Of a stretch of 64,000 bases of DNA, positions 19,901-27,851 are shown in pieces (the stretch's first letter is position 1; each line of letters begins with the position of its first letter). A model generated the notes under the pieces. That model saw nothing but the letters and a program-made list of their open reading frames with translations, searched no databases and was not told the origin of the DNA. A program made the position numbers and the translations under genes. This DNA comes from a virus, in IMG/VR virus record IMGVR_UViG_3300044846_000719, positions 32,657 through 96,656 of that record. One strand, 5' to 3'.

Positions 19901-21978
19901 AGATCTATTCTATCAAGAACTTCTTTTATTTTAACTGATTTGCTTTCTCCAGATAAATTAAAAGCTTGTTTAAATTCTTCATCAGATAACTGACCAAGTT
20001 TCTCAACATAATCTCTTACCTCACCAAGTTTACCAGTTTGGGCTAATGCAATTAGTTTATCACCAGTACTAATATCCTGAGTTACAGCTTCAAACAATGC
20101 CTCATCTTTGGCATCTTGATATTCTAACTTCTCACCTCTTTCAGCAGCTTCTTCCATCTTCTTCTGAATGTTTCTCTGAGATACCATATTGGCATCACTA
20201 TTAGAGAAATCAGCAAATGGATTTGCTAAAGTTGCATTAAGAGTATTTTTTGTTTTAGTAAGTAATTCTTTCTTTTGATTAGCGTATTCAGTATAAGCTG
20301 TTTTATCAGTTAAGTATTGGAAAGTCTTTGGTAATGTCTTATACATAAAGTTACCAAATGGACCGGCTACACCACCCATTAAGAAACCAGATAAGAAAGT
20401 CTCCATACCTTGAGCAGAGAATACTTGTCTATCCATTGCTTCTTTCATAGAAGCATTCATATAGTTCTTATGAATTAAAGAAGGATCTCTAAAGGTATCA
20501 ATGTAATATTTCTTTAAACCATCAGATAATGTTTCCTGTGCTAATTCCTGAAAACCTTCTGAGAAGTTTGCAGTAGTGTATCTGATACCTTTACCTAGTA
20601 CATTCTTTGCAAATTCTTTAGGAGAAACAAATGGTTGAGCTAATGTTTTACCAATTGTCTTCTCAGTATATTGCATGGCGCCTTTAAAGCCACCTTTTGC
20701 AGAAACTTTAATTAAGTCATCAGCAATTGTACCGGCACCCTCTTGCATGACATTCTGCAAAGGTTTGTAACCTTTAAAGATATTATCAAAAGTAATTTTG
20801 TTAGTAAAGTATAATAATGGTAAATTCTTAAACTCTGCTTCAAATCCGGCTTTATTTCCCTGATCTAAAATATCCTGATGCTCTTTACCTTCAGGAAGCA
20901 TAAAATTATTGTTCATTCTGTAATCATCAATGAGTGTATTATACACTTCATCTCTAACCATAGAACCTTCTAACTTACCCTCTGATAAAGCAGCATTAAG
21001 ATTACGTACATCTCTATAGAATGCACCAAAGTACTTAGCTGTCTTAGCTGCATTATCTAATCTATAAATTGCATTAGCTCCAGTATTCAATCCTTTGATT
21101 GCAGTGTATGCTTCAAAAGTATTTTCTAATGGATTAATAAACTTACCGGCAGAAGTAAAAAATGTTCTAGCTGAACCGGCTTGATCTAAACCTTTTAAAA
21201 AGTTTCTAGTAGCTGTAGCCATCTCACCAATTCTAGATACCTTACCTAGATTCTGTGCAGTTCTACCAACAGCAAGAGCTGCCGCACCACCACCAGTACC
21301 AACTGTAAGAGCACCTAATGCTAATTCTTCTAAAGCAATTTCAGATAATAAACCTACTGTATAACCAGAGTTAAGAATTAAGTTGTTTGCAAAACCTAAA
21401 GCACCACCCTTACTAGTCATACCAATCTCAGCAGCTTTACTATACTCTTCACCAGCACTATCAAATAATTTAGTTGGATCACCACTAATTACATCACCAA
21501 GTGATTCAAATGTAGAGGTAAAACCTGTGGTAAATAACTTACCAAACTGACCAAACATCCTGCTGTATTCATCTCCCCATGAAGCATTTTGATTATACAA
21601 TCCTTCATTATCTCTAAATGGAGAGAAACCTAAATCTTTAAACTTAGGGTGATTATAATATCTTTCGTAATTAGTTTGTGATTTACCAAATGCAATTGGA
21701 TTTCTATAACCTGGAAGTTGTGATTCACTAGCTTTTTGACCAGCATCAGTAAGCATACTATTAAAAGAATCCTGATCTGATATTGCTTTATTTACATGAA
21801 CACCATTATAATAAGATGTTGATGGTCCTCCTATTGAGGATAAATCAGCTGGTATTAAATTATTAATTACTGTTCCCGCCATTCCCCAATCTACTGGAGA
21901 GCTCATGGCGTCTAAAGGATTAGTTGCACCCATTAGAGAAGAATCGTCTCTTCCTAAAAAATCTAAATTTTCAGACAT
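7915..21978 (-). CDS. Giant virion-packaged DNA-dependent RNA polymerase
   Basis: 4687 residues, ATG start. The catalytic loop ADFDIDKLY has D3578, D3580 and D3582. About 40 residues earlier is RTPSQDKHS, and GSTAIFPQ lies between them. This order mirrors the bacterial beta-prime signature (RAPTLH ... ADFDGD) and matches the two-barrel polymerases of crAss-like phages such as phi14:2 gp66, which carry DFDID. Upstream, GVLSEKIPGHS may belong to the partner barrel. Other landmarks: a hydrophobic Gly/Ala-rich segment at 195-238, an acidic linker near 1015-1040, a zincin motif HEAFH at 2089-2093, and DLSNAPA at both 1773 and 4543. It is over twice the length of gp66 (about 2180). Known relatives are packaged, enter the host and transcribe early genes. 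The polymerase call is firm; roles of the flanking regions are unknown. Confidence 0.92.
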   Translation of the reverse strand: MSENLDFLGRDDSSLMGATNPLDAMSSPVDWGMAGTVINNLIPADLSSIGGPSTSYYNGVHVNKAISDQDSFNSMLTDAGQKASESQLPGYRNPIAFGKSQTNYERYYNHPKFKDLGFSPFRDNEGLYNQNASWGDEYSRMFGQFGKLFTTGFTSTFESLGDVISGDPTKLFDSAGEEYSKAAEIGMTSKGGALGFANNLILNSGYTVGLLSEIALEELALGALTVGTGGGAAALAVGRTAQNLGKVSRIGEMATATRNFLKGLDQAGSARTFFTSAGKFINPLENTFEAYTAIKGLNTGANAIYRLDNAAKTAKYFGAFYRDVRNLNAALSEGKLEGSMVRDEVYNTLIDDYRMNNNFMLPEGKEHQDILDQGNKAGFEAEFKNLPLLYFTNKITFDNIFKGYKPLQNVMQEGAGTIADDLIKVSAKGGFKGAMQYTEKTIGKTLAQPFVSPKEFAKNVLGKGIRYTTANFSEGFQELAQETLSDGLKKYYIDTFRDPSLIHKNYMNASMKEAMDRQVFSAQGMETFLSGFLMGGVAGPFGNFMYKTLPKTFQYLTDKTAYTEYANQKKELLTKTKNTLNATLANPFADFSNSDANMVSQRNIQKKMEEAAERGEKLEYQDAKDEALFEAVTQDISTGDKLIALAQTGKLGEVRDYVEKLGQLSDEEFKQAFNLSGESKSVKIKEVLDRIDLLSESNEILNDKYGANPFKPELYKAGSTERRNEEINFRAWENSKRMVMYHMFTNTRAIERRNTLLETAKASGALKNMAASDFDILFSDNSLNRELDILDIELSQVGEITDLALKKDMDNKAKKRELLKSFKEQYDLNLKKDGTYDKRKVSNLYKKYVNYIKFANEKDGNPAYIQDTVLENTFDQLFDYKVLDLRSQLLEQSINYLLDPVRFKELTERTSKVLTEAFEQRKKDVTSSDVYEKHIEMLEKNNVLATLQGMGVLVDPDQGVEFAKTGKIPTTFYHDSVIGAVKPTDEIYRDIMVVFEAYKQIKEAEEKRAKTEKTAKSNDFGTDTTEDEEDPGSEDIEDVSEFTQTVVRRAYDDYLKSLREVEVPISFEEFVVTKKGAGIINAITTLEAAYDAITDEAKPEFTEWLRANARTPLVYDTLNKNNVTFSDIFIQQRDENQYNKDVLQEGESIVSAGYNGVFITKINGIVNGVKTEVYFVKTNDGELAINNTDRPIEFSKLEADAFFNLEDAQIAQKAIGDYLAKNKKQFVFDNTPLVNGQIISDNKNNEYIVLSYPAEIAAGSNLKLKNVKTGAILPIPSFAGFKLERAPIEKKQYTSRLDDINTLNRAWGKRIGDESQKDATARLSNLLRDTPIEQLQEGLSIRFTNLNKSPQRYDYIRLPDQKENQSAGFFTDSYAIALVLNGEEIGYLPNPTSFQFLDTQGNPISIDRINADRVKQAFYLKDGKYPQAVTKIKGDYRNKIALLNYLKSKLGKNTSVEIPYEDLKKVAKINVGFGSYDLLYNTEARPKFSELSSNTINGAIYVINKENKYNKGSIITIPGSPISDIDIDILESTEKEIDAVRYNDAGVDGLLKYGRYVAVVKLPNGKIRFVELTTPVLSNEDLNTFVSDIKARIELTKKENVNAEEKIEAEEYNDIWNKENINNKLFIALPLKERGKFLNLYVSPSGSLVIDFINKNNGFNTKKFIDNPEFNTFSELLTLINSSIKEYDAEQKAENTKMNLVLTGRSFKAALPKTINTLQVLDMEASVGPNVVKNVSVYVTMLESASDVQADPLLVKVSNEDRSSTDVDINNLDLSNAPAGSAFNPDLLRGVAPVNPSVVSAQPTDARADIEKTEYGTISGSRPLSEIAGEDAKYYNLGNNIFAVVFDNDKIAAVVDKNYEVNGKYIAEKAFGKDGKFTPPNEKNVELTAKANNQDAALRIERLNNATKKLNELAATTQLSTKPIQVSSADALTRVLAAQQSIPQQIKQLQAQVDTKTDEVNDRLRAEKLAEKGELTTADKKEIRIQAENSPEVLAIKGQIEVLSKGMGLKVVAAGYTESDITNLTEFLTWAQNNLPDFVTVEDLNTLKTNLYNGGKTVGAFVSSLSNVAGNVEVNGTIYTSASSPFKYHEAFHAVFRLLLSDAQISRYLTIAKKELRDQLRKEGKSFSLAKEEMRLLNPLYAAMSESALEERMYEEYLADKFEEWKINKKTETNYVNKGLFARIVEWIKKVFSRFGKNELNSLFDNIDAGKYRNSKVVTNRFTDSPFDISEPVLKAIKIGTDIIEDSTFAAEGEVNYIKVDKYLPEQEGTRLSATVAAIYNNKLKDATKETNTDELLDSVLDIYEELYNPNLDQYVDLDTATLNKLKEYKLIFSKIENRNILKESVREHLAILGIKETNEANEDEERKLLLGDKAAFNYTEGAASVGGFGSLSMFLRSWISTITYQAADEFGNKQFLDGTPYVQSVDGSTVYNGILQAIAGTEDTEEILLKLNLYKDRNFESGKVIEEFFIQTGVTFDEDGNVNLENVKNSYLFQSFIKGFGQHAVDYLFINKDTKKQITNIISANRKDSGKVQFDQWSQAYSNVYESKLTPELKKKATTVLKNLRNAMEPTKKYTDDKLVNITNKLSVDLMEVLGISLSGMYLSYSIVNMIDTSKLTPQQLTLFNLYSGVKPIDREDIDKIKNLIETEENPFINLEYDTEVDTETGDIVKETEILSGGATTRLYNIAKANTVFDESVYATSWKNAENKLVYVHQLPSYHLVKMNEIKKAGAIDKLLEDQFLRDNFLLNNPNFKDILNLINVKRIDGQKVSSLIETGEGDIIENKELEVNRREGSTYGSYTPEEFITTLIDLYSAGEIREVNKKKFADSFHLIRVLEASNTGNIVNLPIVKAVKKVNDNNIITDEAKNAILSFVEQEYNRIRRVATEETDEEIYDYNTGKMRGLTLFKTDKLLTEDFKNDLEEQAKKNLPLTDSQKNQIKAEAINTLLKEVDAIIELLKLENVIKVNDENKITDSAISGFLTKGFKIIKKEADSKKSKTLKKVKDDVKNSLYNIKDNDYRYNLIQIYLNDFINTTAINQLMHGDHALSFKDTVDEIKRARGSNATGSNISSAIKDEKLGIMHAFKTAHVVTIADPKFTANFAGGKKDKADAQMWMTVKALRYTSHGLGKLSPILNELLNKIEKGEAVTGDFFFGNAKTKGAISFNAVTNSIKLVYFDGQTYIKTSGVVLTKELTSYGKNFQYALPGKEELHSLRNTLEAYEKDRETVSLAIPVSASKGKKVNVANDVYSITDRNFIETDTKYWRLQLENPSNKIIITDTTQIKTIITTEQKDDTPVDFMGTEITVGDLKEIYKKASINRVKVNYIGKRNAIFTLDTGFDEVRKSIAAGSVTPKLAAFQRYAIETLKSSAGDAQMIEFFELDEQGEPKYDLNSPITIDKFVELFLSYFSKGVLSEKIPGHSVALMSDFGMKQLKKVLELDENGQPKRWEIVRVEEFKTNPSKYGTPKTQADLENRTYNDLQVGDYYVDDLRHNVPEYDENGKITGYFTEFIMPAHFKELLSFIKPGDKIPDAIAKMFGVRTPSQDKHSAVALKLVDFMPVYYGSTAIFPQELIEISGADFDIDKLYIAIQEWLVENGEFKAYGSGTTKTEKFNQFVKYQFSKNKEFRKTYNDYYQAFQKEANEFKDYAVDYLDELDIIDENATTLDLDKKEIIEATLKALNLPADVDEYNTKVEKLGYEPYQGALNNTIVNARIALLNNTDMVTAEEGKIPKAFQVATVQPLKDIVKSFTERFPELRDQLEEGRYNVDTLLGKYYGFRNNKEGSRNIGAAVNALLVYTVVNPYKIKIRKTNSYTDETGEKIDLTNLRFKLNGKEFDTYGETQAYNPETGQYDGERIMFILSALVSAMTDNAKERLAAKLGLNIDSLGIVANMIAQGVSLDDSILFINQPIIHEFYKRLRTNKSSYAKDSERIKGKTAIIKELMDEYKVTEVPSNITTADLEEGIRRNIAAVQIAVLNNFKVLIGQSDAMMSLSSILKLNKGLPNKDLTEFDEIYNKAVDLGLEMNDKEFEVSSIPFDVRALLRNSDNTFGFNFTVYREIKSLMGSVMLNRTPVVNRLRDIVIANTDVNFRDRKNFKNTLDKNLISFFAIKAYVNILKKGGYNRALASLNNGMIYDQTASTLPENMDNVTDVVKKLRELSPNNYFVNKFLFAITAGNRANKDAINKVEFNNWTKLSKLQVNKIQYSFMELYTNELTRPYAIDLFHYLLVKDGGQFKSGSFIRIMPNFMFEMILNSSASAVTALKGQADDRLVVKTFGVNLNELYNEFVRGFLQSSSVTFFTKNIRSKISKNDQLNELKKDLNIASGVELKSPMVIANDKLEVNVFKNTEFEKEMIPLGDVSNYKGDEMIVDSKGNYQIVQPMISLPGPSKLTEEGKKLYRYNLKYLKALGFILANKDEKTQIGFPLVIKIVEFSDKSKLITYYKLTTVKRDRVDNKENLADLIQPGDVYAFGVSAEYEKFISTGSKKQFASGFVIPGNLPTSTQLFANRKNKDVFNNPGAMPDTNIDKLIDDQAANIDKQLGNIDLSNAPANINSTLASNGIQAKTVGKKIVYEKDGKPYETDAKSPAELAKTLTPKAQEPEIGDVEAMLANVPAAAFNPAIGAMFKARTDYPVLSEFFMELTDEQKDKIKQDLNITSLVNFVDQYKDYVKTNGGDQNSFVEQIKKCYL

Positions 21979-21999
21979 TTGTTAAATAAGTTTTTAAAG

Positions 22000-24738
22000 T
22001 TAACGTAATATATTTGGATCTCTTATACCTTTTGCCGCAACAGTTGCTTTTTTCTGTCTAGCATTCTTCTCCGCATATCCATTTAATATTTTGTTCAAGT
22101 TGTTATAATATGTAGTGTATCCACCATCAGCTGCTGGCATAATAGGATCTTGGTTAACAGAGATACTCTCCGTTAAATTACCTAAATTATCTACACTATA
22201 TGCAAATCCAGAAGATACTAATGCTCCACCAGGTAATTCAGTAAGTTTTATATTACCACCGTAAGGAACATTTAAATCAATAGATTTAGTAGGGCTGGCA
22301 TTAATCCTTACTTTAATAGGATCAATTGATGTAGCCATACCACGTTGAATATTCATATCATTTTCTGTAGGAATTTGAATAGTAATCTTACCACCGGCAG
22401 CCTGAATATTTTTATATTCCTCGCTTTTTTCATCTAATCTCTCTAAAGCACTCTTAGGTACTGTAATAGTATATGAAGAAATATTAGGATTACCAGCAGT
22501 AGCTCTTTGATATTGTACATCAGTTACATAACGATTCTCACCTTTTCTATCAGTATTAGCACTTAAGAATGTATTTTCAATTAAACCTTTAATTTCTCCA
22601 GAAGGACTTTCTCCAATCTCTGTAGCACCTTTACCATAAGATACTGTAATACCTGCAGGATTTCTATAATAACTATTAACCAATGATTGTAACTGACCAG
22701 TTGCTATTGGATTATTAACCGAAGGATCATATGTAATAGTAGTGGCTCCAACGTTCATTAATCCGGTACCCATACCAACTTGTCCAGAACCATATAAATC
22801 ATTGTAGACACTATATACAGATCCTTTTTTGCTACCGTAATATTGACCTAATTCTTTTTTGATATTAGCATACTCACGTTTAGCATCATTCTCTAATATT
22901 TCATTAATGGGTTTAGCATAACTGTCATTATAGGTATTAGTACCCATACCAAATGAACTTCCACCATATACAATACCTCTATCACTACTATTTAAAGTGG
23001 CTTTTCTTTTAGCTACATAGTCAGCAACATATTGATCTTCAGTTGCAATCTTACCATCCTTAACAAAACCATCAAGATTAACAAAAGATCCTTTAGCACT
23101 CTTAAACTGATCAGTACCTTTCCAGTTATTAAATGTATTTAATAGATCTGAATTAAATTTACTTTCTACTTGATTAATAGCACCAACTGTTTGAGTAATA
23201 TTCTGCCACTCATTCATAAATCTTGGATCTCTACTTAAAGCACCAGCTCTAATTTTTTCATCAAACTTGCCATACATGCTTGCAATCTTACTAGCATTTG
23301 CAGGATCCTGAGCTTTTGCAGCTAATTCAGCAGGACTAATTTGTTTACCATCCCACTCAATTGGCATATTACCAGATTTAGCAGAAGCTAACCCAATTAA
23401 CTGAGCCATGTTTTGAGATACTTGTGTTTTAGCAGTAAGCAAATCTTTTTGATTGACATCAATTGCTTCACCTAAATCAATATCACCACCAGCTGCTGTA
23501 GGTATAGTAATTAAACCTTCTTGTGACATTGGTGCTTGATCTAACTCTTTTTTATATCTCTCTAATTCTTTAGCATGTTCATGTCTGATATTCTCCATAG
23601 CAATTGGATTAATTTCATAATCAACATCCATTTTAATTTGAGAACCTGTAACTGCAGCATTTCTAAAATCCTTATCCATAAGAATTTTTGTCTTAAGCAT
23701 TCTAGCTTTAGCTACATAATCACTCTCGGCATTTATTTGCTCATTATCAAAATCAACATTTCTTTTTGCTGTATGTAATAATTCTTTCTCTCTAAGATTA
23801 GCAATATAACGTTTGTGATCATCAGAACCGGGTACAATACCCTCATTCTTAATCATCTCTTCAGTAGACAAAACAACACCGCTTATAGTGCTATAGTCAT
23901 CATTAAGTTTTTGATTATACTTCTGCCATTCTTTAGGCAATGTTTTCATTATCTCATCTGCATAAACTGCTGCAGCTTGTTCTTTAGTTCCATAAAGCGG
24001 AGTATTCTTTTCTATGAAATTATTATAATCTACATATGCCTCTGTGTTATATATTTCTTTTATCTGAGGATCATTGCCCATAATAGAAGATAAATACTGA
24101 TACATAGGAGTTATTGCAGCTGCACCATTTTGATACTTAACTATCCAGTTGCCTTCAAAAGAAGTTTTCTTGATATCAAATCCAGCGTCCTTTAAATACT
24201 TTTGAGCTACATCATGCACATTAACAAATGGTACATATCTAGCAGCACCCATATTTAATGCTTGTTCATCTGATGCTTCAGCAAAAGCTTTTCTTTGATA
24301 CTCTAAAGCTTTAACACCGGTATCCCAATATTTACCACGTAGTTCTTTATCTTCTGAATCTCTATATGATTGAGCATTACCTAATTGATTATTAAACTGC
24401 TTTGTCCAAACCATATCTTTAACCATATTTTTATCTTCATAAAATGGTTTAAATACAGCTGCAGCAATATCTACATTCTGTGGTAATGATAAATCTGTAG
24501 AGGATATTTTTTTAATATTGTTCTCTGCAGCTTTAAAAAATTCGGCACGTCTCTCTTCATTAGAACCTCTAGTTAATGGAGAATTCAGAACGCTACTATA
24601 TATACTATTGATTTGATTAAACGCATTGTCATAAGCATTCTGCTTATACTGCAATGAGTTCATCAAAAAACTATAATCTGGTTGAAAAGGTGTAATCTCC
24701 GGAATCCTATCCGTAACACCTTGTATATAGGTTGCCAT
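22000..24738 (-). CDS. Conserved virion cargo / ejection protein
   Basis: 912 residues, ATG start. The N-terminus (MATYIQGVTDRIPE, then ITPFQPDYSFLMNSLQYKQ) resembles what I recall of a conserved crAss-like cargo protein encoded just before the virion polymerase. The sequence is largely helical with many Gln, Asn and Lys, has no signal peptide or transmembrane span, and includes a KKELGQYYGSKKGS region and a beta-rich C-terminal third. It lies 21 bases upstream of the polymerase gene in the same direction. A TAAATTTG promoter box lies 22 bases before its start, so this gene and the two giant genes after it may form a transcription unit. Likely role: capsid-internal protein ejected with DNA. 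The biochemical function is unknown. Confidence 0.6.
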   Translation of the reverse strand: MATYIQGVTDRIPEITPFQPDYSFLMNSLQYKQNAYDNAFNQINSIYSSVLNSPLTRGSNEERRAEFFKAAENNIKKISSTDLSLPQNVDIAAAVFKPFYEDKNMVKDMVWTKQFNNQLGNAQSYRDSEDKELRGKYWDTGVKALEYQRKAFAEASDEQALNMGAARYVPFVNVHDVAQKYLKDAGFDIKKTSFEGNWIVKYQNGAAAITPMYQYLSSIMGNDPQIKEIYNTEAYVDYNNFIEKNTPLYGTKEQAAAVYADEIMKTLPKEWQKYNQKLNDDYSTISGVVLSTEEMIKNEGIVPGSDDHKRYIANLREKELLHTAKRNVDFDNEQINAESDYVAKARMLKTKILMDKDFRNAAVTGSQIKMDVDYEINPIAMENIRHEHAKELERYKKELDQAPMSQEGLITIPTAAGGDIDLGEAIDVNQKDLLTAKTQVSQNMAQLIGLASAKSGNMPIEWDGKQISPAELAAKAQDPANASKIASMYGKFDEKIRAGALSRDPRFMNEWQNITQTVGAINQVESKFNSDLLNTFNNWKGTDQFKSAKGSFVNLDGFVKDGKIATEDQYVADYVAKRKATLNSSDRGIVYGGSSFGMGTNTYNDSYAKPINEILENDAKREYANIKKELGQYYGSKKGSVYSVYNDLYGSGQVGMGTGLMNVGATTITYDPSVNNPIATGQLQSLVNSYYRNPAGITVSYGKGATEIGESPSGEIKGLIENTFLSANTDRKGENRYVTDVQYQRATAGNPNISSYTITVPKSALERLDEKSEEYKNIQAAGGKITIQIPTENDMNIQRGMATSIDPIKVRINASPTKSIDLNVPYGGNIKLTELPGGALVSSGFAYSVDNLGNLTESISVNQDPIMPAADGGYTTYYNNLNKILNGYAEKNARQKKATVAAKGIRDPNILR

Positions 24739-24759
24739 ACTTTACATTACAATATACTA

Positions 24760-24767
24760 CAAATTTA
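24760..24767 (-). promoter_or_regulatory. Candidate promoter -7 box before the cargo/polymerase operon
   Basis: On the minus strand the sequence reads TAAATTTG, an exact match to TAnnTTTG. The box sits in the 57-base gap between the 1016-residue gene and the 912-residue gene, leaving a leader of roughly 17 bases. A TTT-containing stretch lies about 20 bases upstream as a weak -33 element. Confidence 0.5.
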
Positions 24768-24795
24768 CAGGGTTTATTAAACTTATAAAAGTTAA

Positions 24796-27700
24796 TTAGT
24801 TATCATTTAAACCAAAGAATTTAGCTAGTCTATCAGCATCAACCTCTTTTTTAGATTTGTTACGATTGTTAGCTAATTTCATAGCTACCTCATATTTATC
24901 TTTAGGAGATAATGCTTTAAAGTATGGATCTTCTTTTTCTAAGTCAGAAATAAAACTAGATAATCCAGCTTTACCAGATTGTGTAGATGAACCAGAAAAC
25001 TGTCTTCCGGCAGGATTAAAGTTTAACATACCACCAGTTCTAGGATCAATCATATAATCAGAGACAAGACTATTCATAACTTGTGTTTTAGCTCTATTAG
25101 TAAATGCAGGAACTAAACCACTCTGTACAAGATTAGTGTTGGCTTGATTTACAGAGTTATCATATTGTTGACTAGCAATAGCAAGTCCAGCTAAATAATC
25201 CTGAGTACTTTTTTGATTAGCTAATTTACCCTGATTGGTTATTTGCTTATTAGCTTGTTCAAATTGATTAGCTACACCAACGTTTAAGTTATTATATCTA
25301 GCTTCAATGTTAGCAGCATTAGCTAAACCCCTACCTTGTAGATCTGAGAATCTTGCATTAAATGCTTGTGGTCCAGTAAACTGTGCTAAATTCTGAGCAG
25401 CAATGTTAACCATCTCAGCATTATTAGCTAACTCTCTGTTAGGATCATAATAAGTAGGCTTCATAAGTTCTGGCTCATACTGACTCATTGTAGGATTGTA
25501 CTGATTAATATTTAATCTATTAGCTAATCCTAATCCAGTATTCATAACATCCTGAATATAAAAATCATTACGTTTATATTTTGGAGTAGTATCTATATCT
25601 TCTTGATAATAATTATATCCTCCTTCTTCTGGTTTTGGTTCTGGTTCTTTTCTTAATTTAGCAATCTGTCTATTAGAAGTATTACCAAAAACAGCATCTT
25701 CCTCACTAACATTTAATTTTCCTAAATATGATTTCTCATCTGTAACTCCTTCAGGTGTCCATCTAAATCGTTTTAATTTTGTAGAAATTACAGGATCATT
25801 ACTTATAGAAAGTTTACCAAGAATTTGATATCCTGATTGCCATTTGGCAATTTCTGGTTTATCTAAAGGATTAAGACCTAACTTTTTAATAGCTGCCTCA
25901 TATACAACATTTTCTTTACCAAACTTTTTAACTCTATCCCAGTCTTCACTATTTAAAATATCTTCAGGATAATTTGCTGTAAGAGCATATGCATGACGTT
26001 GGTTTTCAAGATAATTTTTAACAAATTCATCAGAGCTTCCTGTAAATTTATCTTTAGGATGCGCATTGTTATAATCAGTTAGCAATCTTTCTTTAATTAC
26101 TGGATCTTCTAATGTTGTTTTAAGTTGATCATAGTCAGCTGTATAATCACCATATTGTCCTATAAGAAGATCAGCACCAAGAACTGGGTTATAATTTTCA
26201 ATCTCAGATAGAACAGAATATTCTGTTGCACCTGGTGCAGCAACTGGTGCTCTTTGTGCAGGACGAGGTTGATTTATAACAGGAGTTTGTATTCTTTGTT
26301 GAACTGGAGGCATAAACTGATTAAATGCTCCTGACACATTACCTAAGTTAAAACCAGTTTGAGCTTTAGGCATACCACCATACATTGCAGTTTGCATACC
26401 TTCTGATGGATTAACCGGCATCATATCTTGAGGATTAACTCCAATCTTCTGTAAGTAAGGATGTGCAATACTAGGAATACCTTGTGGGAATCCTTTCATC
26501 TCTTCTTGTATAAGAGCTAATTGACCTAACTTAGTTGTATAGTTATCAAGCATTCTTTGAGCAGTTACTTTTTCAATAGTATCAGAGTTAGGATCTGCTA
26601 ATATTTTTCTATATGTAGGATCATTTAAATTAAACTTCTTAGAGACATCAGCAATTACATAACCTTTCTTACTAGGATTTAATCCAAGCATGTCTTGATA
26701 ATCACTATTTTTTATTTTCATGCTCTTTTGTTTTGTAAAAATAAAAGATCCTTCAGGAGCTTGATTACCATCTAATGGTACACCACCTTCAGCATTTGGA
26801 TCTTTACTATGATTAGGTCCATTAATTGTATATAATTGTGGAATACCATCATCACCAGGTCTTACAATTGTTTCACCACCTTCAGCCTCTAATACAGCTG
26901 TAGATCTAGGTGCAGCAGTCATACTTTGATTTACAACAGTTTCTGGTTCACCTTTAGTAGCACCACTAAATATGTTCATCATATATGCTGAGTTACCATA
27001 CAACTGATTAACAGCTTTAGCATTTTGAGTACCACCATATTGAGCTTGTGGCATACTTGTGATTCTTATTTTTCTTTTCATTTCTCCACCCATTTGGGCC
27101 TCTTTAAATTTACTACCAGATACATATTCATTAGGTCTAAAATATGGACCTATACCAGGTGTGTTAATTAAATAATCTCCTTTGTTACCAGAATAGTCCT
27201 CCGGTCTTGGATTGAATAAGTTATCTGCTAGTAATTGATCTGTAAGATTTGCTTGAGCATTTCTATCTTGAATCTTTCTAGCAACAGAACTAAATACATC
27301 TGTAGTAGCTAGTAAAGCAGGACCAATATAAGGATTACCTTTTTGTTGTTGAGGTTTTGTTTTATTACCTGGTATCTGATAATCCCAAGATTGTTGTGCT
27401 GATTTTTTAAAATCACTTGGCATTTCTAATGGTGTACCCATTGGTAATCCTGGAGTTAAATTAGCTTGTCCTTGATAAACATCAGCTGGTAAAAAATTAG
27501 CAAATGATGTACCTCTTATATTAGAAACATTCTCATTTATTTTAGTTCCTGTATTAAAAGATCCTGTAGTATTTGGATCACCCTGATATACATCAGCATA
27601 AAAAGAAGGATTTGTATTTGTTTCAAAACTTGGCATTCCTACATTGAAATTACCAGTAGTGTTTGGATTACCAGCATATACATCTGCAGCAATTGTAGGA

Positions 27701-27846
27701 GAAAAATATGGAAGGTCTTGAAGTGGATTACCAAACATACCTTGATTCTTATACCATATGGCTTTTTGCTCTGGTGTTAAAACGATAGGAGCTTCTTTAC
27801 CCGTTTGAGCTTTTGGTAAACTCTTAACCCTTACTTTTCTTTTCAT
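24796..27846 (-). CDS. Large virion protein with reiterated basic/AQxG motif
   Basis: 1016 residues, ATG start. It begins MKRKVRVKSLPKAQTG, and an almost identical motif recurs internally as MKRKIRITSMPQAQYGG at residue 256 and as GGMPKAQTG near 492. This suggests assembly from shorter units that each had this N-terminus. Early repeats of ADVYxGxxNxTG occur near residues 50-125. The middle (about 320-450) has a Gly-rich beta region around GGETIVRPGDDG and GPNHSKDPNAEGG. The last third is Gln/Asn-rich helix with NQFEQANKQITNQG, compatible with a coiled coil. Neighbours are cargo genes. A structural or ejected inner-virion protein is likely; no enzyme motif is visible. Confidence 0.5.
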   Translation of the reverse strand: MKRKVRVKSLPKAQTGKEAPIVLTPEQKAIWYKNQGMFGNPLQDLPYFSPTIAADVYAGNPNTTGNFNVGMPSFETNTNPSFYADVYQGDPNTTGSFNTGTKINENVSNIRGTSFANFLPADVYQGQANLTPGLPMGTPLEMPSDFKKSAQQSWDYQIPGNKTKPQQQKGNPYIGPALLATTDVFSSVARKIQDRNAQANLTDQLLADNLFNPRPEDYSGNKGDYLINTPGIGPYFRPNEYVSGSKFKEAQMGGEMKRKIRITSMPQAQYGGTQNAKAVNQLYGNSAYMMNIFSGATKGEPETVVNQSMTAAPRSTAVLEAEGGETIVRPGDDGIPQLYTINGPNHSKDPNAEGGVPLDGNQAPEGSFIFTKQKSMKIKNSDYQDMLGLNPSKKGYVIADVSKKFNLNDPTYRKILADPNSDTIEKVTAQRMLDNYTTKLGQLALIQEEMKGFPQGIPSIAHPYLQKIGVNPQDMMPVNPSEGMQTAMYGGMPKAQTGFNLGNVSGAFNQFMPPVQQRIQTPVINQPRPAQRAPVAAPGATEYSVLSEIENYNPVLGADLLIGQYGDYTADYDQLKTTLEDPVIKERLLTDYNNAHPKDKFTGSSDEFVKNYLENQRHAYALTANYPEDILNSEDWDRVKKFGKENVVYEAAIKKLGLNPLDKPEIAKWQSGYQILGKLSISNDPVISTKLKRFRWTPEGVTDEKSYLGKLNVSEEDAVFGNTSNRQIAKLRKEPEPKPEEGGYNYYQEDIDTTPKYKRNDFYIQDVMNTGLGLANRLNINQYNPTMSQYEPELMKPTYYDPNRELANNAEMVNIAAQNLAQFTGPQAFNARFSDLQGRGLANAANIEARYNNLNVGVANQFEQANKQITNQGKLANQKSTQDYLAGLAIASQQYDNSVNQANTNLVQSGLVPAFTNRAKTQVMNSLVSDYMIDPRTGGMLNFNPAGRQFSGSSTQSGKAGLSSFISDLEKEDPYFKALSPKDKYEVAMKLANNRNKSKKEVDADRLAKFFGLNDN

Positions 27847-27851
27847 GTCAA

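Noticed and set aside
2620-21978. Use of an alternative genetic code, as in some crAss-like phages
   Set aside because: Very long frames, including one of 4687 codons, are open with the standard code, so no stop reassignment is needed here.
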